Source: JAJFGI01 sp036397065 | Lineage (GTDB): Bacteria; Pseudomonadota; Alphaproteobacteria; Kiloniellales; J153 | Assembly: GCA_036397065.1 (NCBI GenBank) | Contig: DASWJP010000188.1 | Span: 1-5,303 of the forward strand | DNA length: 5,303 nt | Reading direction: 5' to 3' | Translations under genes and position numbers: made by a program | In this document: positions 1-5,303 of the stretch, one piece after another | Layout of the letters: each line of letters begins with the position of its first letter | Position numbering within the stretch: the first letter of the stretch is position 1 | Notes under the pieces: generated by a model | What the model was told of the DNA's origin: nothing | The model's database searches: none | What the model saw: only the letters and a program-made list of their open reading frames with translations

Positions 1-428
1 ATGGCCGCCGGGTTGCGGTCCCATACGGTCCACACGATCAGGCTGCCGTCACGCTGGCGGAGAATGCGCGCGGCTTCGTGCATCAGTGCTGTGCCGGCGC
101 CCTGGCCGCGCGCCGTTTCGCGCACGAACAGATCGGCCACCACCAGAGTCCGCGCCGCCCGATCCGCCCAGTAGCCGAAATGATAGAGCATATAGCCGAC
201 CGGCGCGCCCTCCTGTTCGGCCAGCAAGCCGCTGAACCAGGGGTCGGCGCCGAATCCGTCGCGGCGCAACGCCTCGGCCGTTAACGCTGCCGGTTTGGGT
301 CGCTCGAGTATTTCGTCATGATTGGCCAGCGTATTCAGGTGGTCCTCGAACTCCTCGACCATGGCCGCCACGGCCGCCACATCGGCCTCTGTCGCCGGCC
401 GCACACGGAACCCGCCGGACGATGTCAT
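1..428 (-). CDS. GNAT-family N-acetyltransferase (3' end cut by window edge)
   Basis: This gene encodes an acetyl-CoA-dependent N-acetyltransferase of the GNAT fold. The first 142 residues are visible and the C-terminus lies beyond position 1. The N-terminus FRVRPATEADV (residues 7-17) is the usual GNAT beta1-alpha1 opening. Motif A is clear: VVADLFVRE (96-104) is beta4, followed by the pyrophosphate-binding loop RGQGAG (107-112). The last visible part, WTVWDRNPAA (133-142), matches the W...N..A segment of the spermidine/diamine acetyltransferase-like branch. A small cytosolic amine or amino acid is therefore a possible substrate, but this is inference. The chosen ATG at 428-426 lies 2 bp after the stop of the upstream peptidase gene. 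An in-frame GTG at 434-432 would overlap that stop as GTGA, which is also plausible. No strong Shine-Dalgarno is visible, so translation probably depends on coupling to the upstream gene. The family call is confident; the substrate is unknown. Confidence 0.9.
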   Translation of the reverse strand, partial: MTSSGGFRVRPATEADVAAVAAMVEEFEDHLNTLANHDEILERPKPAALTAEALRRDGFGADPWFSGLLAEQEGAPVGYMLYHFGYWADRAARTLVVADLFVRETARGQGAGTALMHEAARILRQRDGSLIVWTVWDRNPAA

Positions 429-430
429 GG

Positions 431-1516
431 TCACGACGCCGCCAGTCCGGCCAGCGCCAGGCGTTGGGTTTCCACGGCGCGGTCCCAGATCATCTCCTTC
501 CAGTCGTCCGCGTCCTGGTAGAAGGCTTCGCGGATCTGGCCCTTGATGGCGCGGCCCTTCCCTGAATCCACCTCACCGTGCACGTGCAGCCAGTTGTCGG
601 CACGCAGGGCCAGCTTCACGTCCTCGGCCGGAAGAGTGCCGTATTCCAGGGCGATGCCGGTCATGCGCGCGTGCGGCAACGCTTTTTCCATGGCGGTCAG
701 ATTGACGCCGAACAATTCCACCGACGATGACGAGCCGAGCGAGGGCGAGGTGATATCGTCGTTGTACCACTGCCCGGCGCGCGCCAGACTCACGGACTTC
801 GGCGCGTGCACGCAAATGCGCTCGCCATAGCCGCGCGGCCCCAGGCCGGTGTGGTAATCGATGACCGCCACGTGCCGCGCCTTCGCCAGGTGCTTGGCGA
901 AGATGGCCAGCAAGGTTTGCCGCGACCAGGCCTCCGCGTTGCCGCCGAAGAACAGGCCGTCCGCATGGCTGTATTGGCCGCCGGAAATGGCCGACTGCAA
1001 ACCGCGCGGCCCATGCTTTTCAACGTATGCCTCGAAGATAGCTTTGGTCTGGGCGATCACCGCATCGGTCCACTCGCGCGGGCAGATGGTTTCGTGCAGC
1101 TCCTCATAGCCGGGATTCACCGGATAGGGTGCGCCGTGGTCGACGAAGTTGCGATTGAGATCGACGTTGTCTTCGGTCACCCGGCGCAACCAGGCGAAGC
1201 CATGCGGATTGATGGCATGGATGAGCAGCAGCGCGGTATCCTTCGGCGCCTCGCGGTACAAGCCCGAGTCCAGCCACCCCACTTGCGCGCCGGAGCCGCA
1301 GAAGCCCTCAACGCCGTGGGTGCCGGAAACCGTGACCATCACGCGCTCCGCATCCGCCGGGCCGAGCCAGGCCACGTCGGTGGTCAGCTCTTCGCTGGCC
1401 GGGCTACGGTGCGGGTTGCGATAGGCGTCGATTGTCGCGCCGGCGGCCTTGGCGGCGGCCAGAAACCGGGCCCGCGCGCCGCTATAGTCGGCCGAAAAAT
1501 AGCTGCTCGCGGGCAT
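431..1516 (-). CDS. DUF2817 family protein, M14-like zinc carboxypeptidase fold
   Basis: This 361-residue protein looks like a DUF2817 member, related to the M14 zinc metallocarboxypeptidases. The metal site can be read directly: SGTHGVEG (64-71) gives the H67-x-x-E70 pair, and VIDYHTG (218-224) supplies the third ligand, H222. Between them lie NPHGFAWLRR (103-112) and DNVDLNRNF (116-124), the NPxG and N-R elements typical of M14 substrate binding. ALEYGT (289-294) places E291 where M14 enzymes have the catalytic glutamate. No signal peptide is visible, so it is probably cytosolic. It likely hydrolyses a peptide or amide bond, but the substrate is not known for the family. The open frame extends upstream to 1714, but that extension runs antisense through the TPR gene's start. 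The ATG at 1516 gives a sensible family length and has GAGGAAG at 1534-1528, 11 nt upstream. The GNAT gene follows at once on the same strand, suggesting a two-gene operon. Confidence 0.9.
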   Translation of the reverse strand: MPASSYFSADYSGARARFLAAAKAAGATIDAYRNPHRSPASEELTTDVAWLGPADAERVMVTVSGTHGVEGFCGSGAQVGWLDSGLYREAPKDTALLLIHAINPHGFAWLRRVTEDNVDLNRNFVDHGAPYPVNPGYEELHETICPREWTDAVIAQTKAIFEAYVEKHGPRGLQSAISGGQYSHADGLFFGGNAEAWSRQTLLAIFAKHLAKARHVAVIDYHTGLGPRGYGERICVHAPKSVSLARAGQWYNDDITSPSLGSSSSVELFGVNLTAMEKALPHARMTGIALEYGTLPAEDVKLALRADNWLHVHGEVDSGKGRAIKGQIREAFYQDADDWKEMIWDRAVETQRLALAGLAAS

Positions 1517-1568
1517 GATCGTGCCGTCTTCCTCATAGAATCGTGACCGGCGGCGGCGCGTTTGCACC

Positions 1569-1597
1569 TTGGGGTTGGCCGCGTCCTGGGCCATACT
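1569..1597 (+). promoter_or_regulatory. Possible sigma70-like promoter of the TPR gene
   Basis: TTGGGG (1569-1574) and CATACT (1592-1597) are separated by 17 bp. They match the -35 and -10 consensus at 3-4 of 6 positions each. A start site about 7-8 nt after the -10 box would fall at the GTG at 1605, implying a leaderless transcript. Such weak matches arise easily by chance in GC-rich DNA, so this is only a candidate. Confidence 0.22.
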
Positions 1598-1604
1598 TTG
1601 CGGT

Positions 1605-2159
1605 GTGAGAGTCCACTGGGCAATAGTTTTGCTTGGTTTGCTGGCCTTCGCGGCGACGCCCGCGGCGGCGGACCAAACCGATAAACGCCTCGATGCACTG
1701 TTCGCGCAACTCAAGGCGGCGCACGCCTATGCCCAGGCGCAGCCGGCGGAAGCCGCGGTCTGGGGCATCTGGAGCGAGACCGACGACACGGCGGCGCGCA
1801 TTCTGTTAGGCGATGGTATCGGTGCCATGGCCCGGCGCGACTATCGCGTGGCCCTGGAAAAATTCGATCAGATCGTCAAGATCGCGCCGGACTTCGCGGA
1901 AGGCTGGAACAAGCGGGCCACCGTGAACTATCTGATCGGTCTTTATCCCGCCTCGCTCAGCGACATCGAAAAGACTTTAGAGTTGGAACCGCGCCACTTC
2001 GGCGCTTTGGCCGGCCGCGGACTGGTGCTCATCGAATTGCACGAGGAGGCGCTGGCCCTCGACTCCTTCGAGGCGGCGCTGGCCATCCATCCGACCCTGC
2101 CGGGCGCCACCGCCAATTCGAAGATCCTGCGTAAACGCCTCAAGGACCGGGCGATCTAA
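1605..2159 (+). CDS. Exported tetratricopeptide-repeat (TPR) protein
   Basis: This is a 184-residue protein if it starts at the GTG at 1605. Residues 1-22 form a signal peptide: a basic start, the hydrophobic run WAIVLLGLLAFAA, then TPAAA before DQTD, so cleavage near residue 22 and a periplasmic location are likely. The mature part has three TPR-like helical hairpins, about residues 66-99 (GDGIGAMARRDYRVALEKFD...), 100-133 (GWNKRATVNYLIGLYPASLSD...) and 134-166 (ALAGRGLVLIELHEEALALDSFE...). They show the usual small residue at position 8, Y/L-x-x-A/S-L at the second helix and P at the repeat end. TPR arrays bind other proteins; the partner is unknown here. A TTG at 1569 in the same frame would add 12 residues ahead of the signal peptide and is less likely. 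No Shine-Dalgarno is seen before either start. The gene ends with TAA at 2157-2159, 4 bp from the convergent lipoprotein gene. Confidence 0.85.
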   Translation: MRVHWAIVLLGLLAFAATPAAADQTDKRLDALFAQLKAAHAYAQAQPAEAAVWGIWSETDDTAARILLGDGIGAMARRDYRVALEKFDQIVKIAPDFAEGWNKRATVNYLIGLYPASLSDIEKTLELEPRHFGALAGRGLVLIELHEEALALDSFEAALAIHPTLPGATANSKILRKRLKDRAI

Positions 2160-2175
2160 AGATTTATTTTTTCTT
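2154..2175 (+). terminator. Weak T-rich termination region after the TPR gene
   Basis: A small palindrome, ATCTAAAGAT (2154-2163), spans the TPR stop codon and is followed by a T-rich run (TTATTTTTTCTTC, 2163-2175). The run is striking in this GC-rich background. The stem is only 4 bp with a 2-nt loop, too short for a classical intrinsic terminator. The T-run also overlaps the lysine-rich 3' end of the opposing lipoprotein gene, which may be its sole cause. Confidence 0.25.
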
Positions 2176-2391
2176 CTCGTCCCGGCGCAGCACATAACCT
2201 TCCGGACAGAAGGCATCGCCGTTCAGTTTCCATTGCACTGCCGCCGCGTCGCCCTTGACCAACAATCCCGAGCTCTCCGGCAGGCACGTGCACTTGCTGG
2301 TCTGGCACGCCAGCGCCATGTCCGGCCCCGCCGTCCGGGCACAACCGAGAAGTACGGCGAGCGCGGCGTTCAGCAGCAGTATTGATCGCAT
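2164..2391 (-). CDS. Small cysteine-containing lipoprotein, function unknown
   Basis: This 75-residue protein has a type II signal peptide: MRSILLLNAALAVLLGC, with a lipobox LLGC that places the lipidated cysteine at residue 17. After cleavage about 59 residues remain. They contain four further cysteines (C29, C34, C36, C62), enough for two disulfides in the periplasm. C34 and C36 form a CTC motif. The C-terminus, GDAFCPEGYVLRRDEKKK (58-75), ends in a charged tail. The start is well supported: GGGAG at 2402-2398 lies 6 nt before the ATG. A longer reading of the same frame, open upstream to 2775, runs antisense through the transporter gene and lacks this logic. I do not recognise the family. 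The gene is divergent from the MFS transporter and convergent with the TPR gene, so it is probably transcribed alone. It should be attached to a membrane facing the periplasm. Confidence 0.8.
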   Translation of the reverse strand: MRSILLLNAALAVLLGCARTAGPDMALACQTSKCTCLPESSGLLVKGDAAAVQWKLNGDAFCPEGYVLRRDEKKK

Positions 2392-2397
2392 CGCCGT

Positions 2398-2402
2398 CTC
2401 CC
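2398..2402 (-). promoter_or_regulatory. Ribosome binding site of the small lipoprotein
   Basis: GGGAG on the minus strand lies 6 nt before the ATG at 2391-2389. It decides the short 75-codon reading over the much longer open frame upstream. Confidence 0.7.
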
Positions 2403-2434
2403 ATGGTCTTGTTCCGCCACGCATTCCTAGTACA

Positions 2435-2465
2435 GGTCCGTGCCGGCGGGCAAGGCTGCCGGACC
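2435..2465. repeat. Inverted repeat in the divergent lipoprotein/MFS intergenic region
   Basis: GGTCCG (2435-2440) pairs perfectly with CGGACC (2460-2465). Inside it, GCC (2442-2444) can pair with GGC (2454-2456), giving about nine base pairs with a small internal loop. An alternative pairing of CCGGC (2443-2447) with GCCGG (2458-2462) would exclude the outer stem. The element lies about 44 bp upstream of the lipoprotein start and 86 bp upstream of the transporter start. It could be an operator or a leader hairpin; no regulator gene is adjacent, and short GC-rich stems also arise by chance. Confidence 0.35.
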
Positions 2466-2539
2466 GTGGCGCATGCGTGCCATGCAGTTCCGGCGATAGC
2501 GGTATTGGTATATGGCAAGTAGGATGACCTATCTGAATC

Positions 2540-2544
2540 GGAGG
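2540..2544 (+). promoter_or_regulatory. Ribosome binding site of the MFS transporter
   Basis: GGAGG lies 7 nt before the ATG at 2552-2554 and fixes that start. A closer ATG at 2547 is in another frame. It is among the strongest Shine-Dalgarno matches in the window, suggesting efficient translation. Confidence 0.8.
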
Positions 2545-2551
2545 ATATGCG

Positions 2552-3754
2552 ATGCCCCGGGCCGATTGGCGTGTACCTGTGGTGGTGTTGATCTGCGGCG
2601 CCGCCGTGCTCGGTTTGAACATGGGCATACGGCAGGCCTTTGGCCTGTTCATGGAGCCGATGACCGCGGATCTGGGCATCGGCCGCGGCAGTTTCTCGCT
2701 GGCGATGGCCGTGCAGAACCTGTTGTGGGGCGTTATGACTCCCTTTTTCGGGGTCTTCGCCGATCGATACGGCACCGGCCGGACCTTGGTCTTCGGGGGT
2801 GTGATCTATTCCGCCGGAATTCTGATCATGGCCTTGGGCGACAGCCTGCTCGCCATGCATCTCGGCGGCGGGGTGATGGTGGGGGTGGCGGTCAGCGCCA
2901 GCGGATTTCCCTTGGTCCTGGCCGCCGTGGCCCGCGCCTTTCCGGCGGAGCGGCGCAGCGTCGCCCTGGGGATTGCCTCCGCCGGCGGCTCGGTCGGTCA
3001 ATTCCTGTTGCTGCCTATATCGCAAGGCCTGATCGGCGGCTTGGGTTGGGTCAACGCGCTGTTGATCATGGCCGCCCTGGCCTTTCTCATCGTGCCGTTG
3101 GCCGCGGCCCTGGCCGGCAAGCCGGGAGCCGTGGCTTTCGGCGCCCAGAGCCTGAGTGGAGCCGTGGGCGATGCGCGGCGGCACAGCGGCTATTTGCTGC
3201 TCAACGGTGGCTTCTTCGTCTGTGGTTTTCACGTGGCCTTCATGGCCACGCACCTGCCGGCCTATATCACTTCGCTCGGCTTCGACCCGTTCGTCGGTGC
3301 CACGGCGCTCGCCCTGATCGGTTTCTTCAATATCATCGGCGGGCTGCTGGCCGGCTATCTGGGCGGGCGCTACCGCAAGAAATATCTTCTATCGGGCATC
3401 TACCTGGCGCGGGCCGTGGCGATCGTGCTGTTCATGGTGGCCCCGAACAGCGAGTTGAGCGTGTGGCTGTTCTCCGCCAGCTTCGGTCTGCTGTGGCTCA
3501 GCACCGTGCCGCTGACCAGCGGCCTGGTGGGCGATATCTTCGGTGCCCGCTATCTGGCGACGTTGTTCGGCATCGTCATGTTCAGCCACCAGATCGGCGC
3601 CTTCTTCGGCGCCTGGCTGGGCGGCCTCAGCTATGATTTGACCGGCTCGTACACCGCCGTGTGGCTGATCGCCATCGCTCTGGGCCTGATGGCCGCGCTC
3701 CTGCACTACCCCATCGCCGACCGGCCTTTGGCGGCCGCCGCCGAACGGGCCTGA
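2552..3754 (+). CDS. Major facilitator superfamily (MFS) transporter
   Basis: This is a 400-residue inner-membrane secondary transporter with the standard 12-helix layout. Hydrophobic segments lie near residues 8-30, 47-69, 76-96, 102-126, 137-160 and 166-188. A polar cytoplasmic loop (189-211) follows, then segments near 212-235, 246-270, 278-297, 302-326, 334-357 and 366-386. The loop between helices 2 and 3 carries the MFS motif A as GVFADRYGTGR (67-77), with D71 and R72 conserved. The second half has the weaker echo GGRYRKK (271-277). Helix 1 (GLNMGIRQAFGLFMEPM) and helix 7 (FFVCGFHVAFMATHLPAY, 221-238) resemble the monocarboxylate/oxalate-formate-like MFS branch. A small organic anion is therefore a reasonable but unproven substrate. 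A strong GGAGG site precedes the ATG. The gene is divergent from the small lipoprotein and convergent with pyruvate kinase, so it appears monocistronic. Family is certain; substrate is unknown. Confidence 0.93.
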   Translation: MPRADWRVPVVVLICGAAVLGLNMGIRQAFGLFMEPMTADLGIGRGSFSLAMAVQNLLWGVMTPFFGVFADRYGTGRTLVFGGVIYSAGILIMALGDSLLAMHLGGGVMVGVAVSASGFPLVLAAVARAFPAERRSVALGIASAGGSVGQFLLLPISQGLIGGLGWVNALLIMAALAFLIVPLAAALAGKPGAVAFGAQSLSGAVGDARRHSGYLLLNGGFFVCGFHVAFMATHLPAYITSLGFDPFVGATALALIGFFNIIGGLLAGYLGGRYRKKYLLSGIYLARAVAIVLFMVAPNSELSVWLFSASFGLLWLSTVPLTSGLVGDIFGARYLATLFGIVMFSHQIGAFFGAWLGGLSYDLTGSYTAVWLIAIALGLMAALLHYPIADRPLAAAAERA

Positions 3755-3755
3755 T

Positions 3756-3781
3756 CCTCGATCCCTATTCCTCTATCGAGG
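3756..3781. terminator. Inverted repeat between convergent MFS and pyruvate kinase genes
   Basis: CCTCGAT (3756-3762) and ATCGAGG (3775-3781) form a perfect 7-bp inverted repeat with a 12-nt loop. It begins 1 bp after the transporter stop and ends inside the last codons of pyruvate kinase. The position, shared by two convergent genes, suits a bidirectional terminator. However, no T-run follows on either strand, so it is not a canonical intrinsic terminator. It could instead stabilise 3' ends or be chance. Confidence 0.35.
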
Positions 3782-5183
3782 CGATGCGCAGGATGTTGGT
3801 GGAACCCGGCGTGCCGAAGGGGACGCCGGCGGTGACCACCAGCGTGTCGCCGGGCAGGGCGATGCCCTCCTTGGCGGCGATCCGGCAAGCCTTTTGCACC
3901 ATCTCCTGGAACGAGCTGACATCGGCCGTGTGCACGCAATGGGCGCCCCAGGTCAGGGCCAGGCGCCGGGCCGTGGTCACCCGCGAGGTGAGCACCAGGA
4001 TCGGCACATCCGGCCGCTCCCGCGCGGCGCGCAGGGCGGTGGAGCCGGACGTGGTGTAGCTGACGATGGCCGAAGCCTTGATGGTGGCGGCCACCTGGGC
4101 GGCGGCGGCGGAGATGGCATCGGGGGCGGTCGCCTCCGGCTGCGGGTGCAGGGCATGGACCAGCACCCGGTAGAGGGGGTCCGCCTCGGTCCGTGCGGCG
4201 ATACGGTTCATCATGTCGACCGATTCGACCGGATAGTCCCCGGCCGCCGTCTCGGCGGAGAGCATGACCGCATCGGCGCCGTCATAGACGGCAGTGGCCA
4301 CGTCCGAGGCCTCGGCACGGGTCGGCGCCGGGGCGTGGACCATGGAATCGAGCATCTGGGTGGCCACCACCACCGGCTTGCCGGCCAGGCGGCAGGCGCG
4401 GATGATCTGCTTCTGCCGACTGGGCACTTCCTCGGGCGGCATCTCCACGCCCAAGTCGCCGCGGGCCACCATGATGGCATCGGCCTGCTCGACCAGCGCG
4501 TCGATCTGGGCGATCGCGGACGGCTTCTCCACCTTGACCAGGATGGCGGCGCGGCCGGCCACCAGGCCCCGGGCCTCGGCCACGTCCTCGGCCCGCTGCA
4601 CGAAGGAGAGGCCGACCCAATCCACCTCCAGGTCCAGGCCGAAGGCGAGATCGATACGGTCCTTCTCGGTCAGCGGCGACAGGGGCAGCAGCACGCCGGG
4701 CACATTGACACCCTTGCGGTCGGACAGGGGGCCGCCGGTGATCACCTCGGTGCGGGCGAAATCCGCTTCGCATTCCAACACCCGCAGGCGCAGCTTGCCG
4801 TCGTTCAACAGCAGATCAGCGCCCGGCTGCAGGGCGGAGAGAATTTCCGGATGGGGCAGGGGCACGCGCGTGATGTCGCCATCGGCGCTGTCCAGATCCA
4901 GGCGCAACTCGGCGCCGGGCACCAGGTCGATCTCACCACCCTTGATCTTGCCGATGCGCAGCTTCGGCCCTTGCAGATCCATGAGAATGCCGATCGGCCG
5001 GTGCACCTCGCGTTCCAGGGCGCGGATGGTCTCGACGTTGCGCCGGTGATCGTCGTGGCTGCCGTGGCTGAAGTTCAGGCGAAAGACGTCGACGCCGGTC
5101 TCGAACAAGGCGCGGATCACATCGGCGTCCGAGGAGGACGGCCCCAGGGTGGCGACGATTTTCACGCGGCGTCTGCGTTGCAT
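3765..5183 (-). CDS. pyk: Pyruvate kinase
   Basis: This cytosolic glycolytic enzyme transfers phosphate from phosphoenolpyruvate to ADP, giving pyruvate and ATP. It has 472 residues, normal for a bacterial enzyme without an extra C-terminal domain. The (beta/alpha)8 A domain starts with KIVATLGPSS (8-17) and VFRLNFSHG (33-41, with R35, N37 and S39 of the active site). The B domain spans about 72-168 and contains LLLNDGKLRL (124-133). The A domain resumes with LVKVEKPSAI (215-224), holding the catalytic lysine K217 and Mg2+ ligand E219. MVARGDLGVEMP (238-249) supplies the second Mg2+ ligand D243, and T275 lies in VVATQMLDSM. The C domain (about 350-472) has the TTSGSTA loop (377-383) and GTPGSTN (457-463), equivalent to the effector-binding region. 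DLQGPK (69-74) has Lys where K+-dependent enzymes have Glu. The ATG at 5183 is supported by AGGA 7 nt upstream. The gene is convergent with the transporter across 10 bp, and no operon partner is visible. Confidence 0.97.
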   Translation of the reverse strand: MQRRRRVKIVATLGPSSSDADVIRALFETGVDVFRLNFSHGSHDDHRRNVETIRALEREVHRPIGILMDLQGPKLRIGKIKGGEIDLVPGAELRLDLDSADGDITRVPLPHPEILSALQPGADLLLNDGKLRLRVLECEADFARTEVITGGPLSDRKGVNVPGVLLPLSPLTEKDRIDLAFGLDLEVDWVGLSFVQRAEDVAEARGLVAGRAAILVKVEKPSAIAQIDALVEQADAIMVARGDLGVEMPPEEVPSRQKQIIRACRLAGKPVVVATQMLDSMVHAPAPTRAEASDVATAVYDGADAVMLSAETAAGDYPVESVDMMNRIAARTEADPLYRVLVHALHPQPEATAPDAISAAAAQVAATIKASAIVSYTTSGSTALRAARERPDVPILVLTSRVTTARRLALTWGAHCVHTADVSSFQEMVQKACRIAAKEGIALPGDTLVVTAGVPFGTPGSTNILRIASIEE

Positions 5184-5190
5184 ATCCCGA

Positions 5191-5194
5191 TCCT
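5191..5194 (-). promoter_or_regulatory. Ribosome binding site of pyruvate kinase
   Basis: AGGA on the minus strand lies 7 nt before the ATG at 5183-5181, with GGGA also nearby. It supports a start only seven residues before the conserved KIVATLGP motif. I see no convincing -35/-10 pair in the 120 bp upstream. Confidence 0.55.
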
Positions 5195-5280
5195 AGACAG
5201 TGCGGCCGTTGCTTGGCCAGGGTGGCGGGTGGTGGGTATTTCAGGGTTTGGTCATGCGCGGCGTCTCACCCCCGCCCCGA

Positions 5281-5303
5281 CCCTCCCCCATCGAGGGGGA
5301 GGG
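5281..5303. repeat. C-rich palindromic intergenic element (REP-like), touching window edge
   Basis: CCCTCCCCC (5281-5289) and GGGGGAGGG (5295-5303) form a perfect 9-bp inverted repeat around the loop ATCGA. It is preceded by a C-rich, almost G-free lead-in (CTCACCCCCGCCCCGA, 5265-5280). From memory, short palindromes of this kind recur between genes in many alphaproteobacterial genomes, so a dispersed REP-like element is the likeliest reading. It lies about 100 bp upstream of pyruvate kinase and may continue beyond the edge. It could also act as a terminator for a gene to the right, but no T-run is visible. Confidence 0.7.

Noticed and set aside
806..1546. A 246-codon open frame on the plus strand, opposite the DUF2817 gene
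   Set aside because: It is the antisense reading of a clearly conserved metallopeptidase, with no recognisable motif and no ribosome binding site.
1517..1714. N-terminal extension of the DUF2817 protein to the ATG at 1714
   Set aside because: The extra 66 residues are not family-like and run antisense through the TPR signal peptide. The internal ATG at 1516 gives the expected length and has a purine-rich site upstream.
2505..2535. Promoter-like TTGGTA followed 18-20 bp later by CTATCT/TATCTG ahead of the transporter
   Set aside because: The -10 match is poor and I could not separate it from chance, although a promoter for the gene must lie in this region.
2156..3253. A 365-codon open frame on the minus strand, opposite the transporter and overlapping the lipoprotein
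   Set aside because: It is rich in Gln, His and Gly with no domain logic, the usual antisense reading of a hydrophobic membrane gene in GC-rich DNA. The transporter and lipoprotein frames explain the same bases.
2512..3636. A 374-codon plus-strand frame inside the transporter gene
   Set aside because: It is Arg/Gly-rich in an alternative frame of the transporter, lacks membrane segments, and starts ahead of the strong GGAGG site that serves the real frame.
4294..5049. A 251-codon open frame opposite pyruvate kinase
   Set aside because: It is a Ser/Arg-rich shadow on the antisense strand of a fully conserved enzyme.
1..5303. CRISPR array, tRNA, transposon, prophage or defence system
   Set aside because: No spaced direct repeats, cloverleaf, transposase or integrase motifs, or recognised defence domains are visible in any gene or gap.

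Overview
The window is a compact, GC-rich stretch of bacterial chromosome. GC content, codon use and the C-rich palindrome at the right edge fit an alphaproteobacterium, perhaps Rhodospirillales-like; this is an inference from composition and protein flavour, not proof. There are six genes: five complete and one cut by the left edge. No tRNA, rRNA, CRISPR array, transposase, phage or toxin-antitoxin gene is visible. It reads as ordinary housekeeping and accessory metabolism, and I found no convincing undescribed multi-gene system.

Layout from left to right. (1) 1-428, minus: a GNAT-family N-acetyltransferase whose C-terminus lies beyond the edge. (2) 431-1516, minus: a DUF2817 / M14-like zinc peptidase, directly upstream of the GNAT gene and probably co-transcribed and translationally coupled with it. 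(3) 1605-2159, plus: an exported tetratricopeptide-repeat (TPR) protein, divergent from the peptidase across about 90 bp. (4) 2164-2391, minus: a small cysteine-containing lipoprotein that meets the TPR gene tail to tail with a 4-bp gap. (5) 2552-3754, plus: a 12-helix major facilitator superfamily (MFS) transporter, divergent from the lipoprotein across a 160-bp region with an inverted repeat. (6) 3765-5183, minus: pyruvate kinase, tail to tail with the transporter across 10 bp. The last 120 bp hold the pyruvate kinase leader and one edge of a C-rich palindromic element.

Only the peptidase and GNAT genes look like an operon. The other neighbours are divergent or convergent and need not share a function. 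Points worth a second look are the unrecognised small lipoprotein, the K+-independence signature in pyruvate kinase, the terminal palindrome, possible hairpins in the lipoprotein/transporter and transporter/pyruvate kinase gaps, and a possible leaderless start for the TPR gene.
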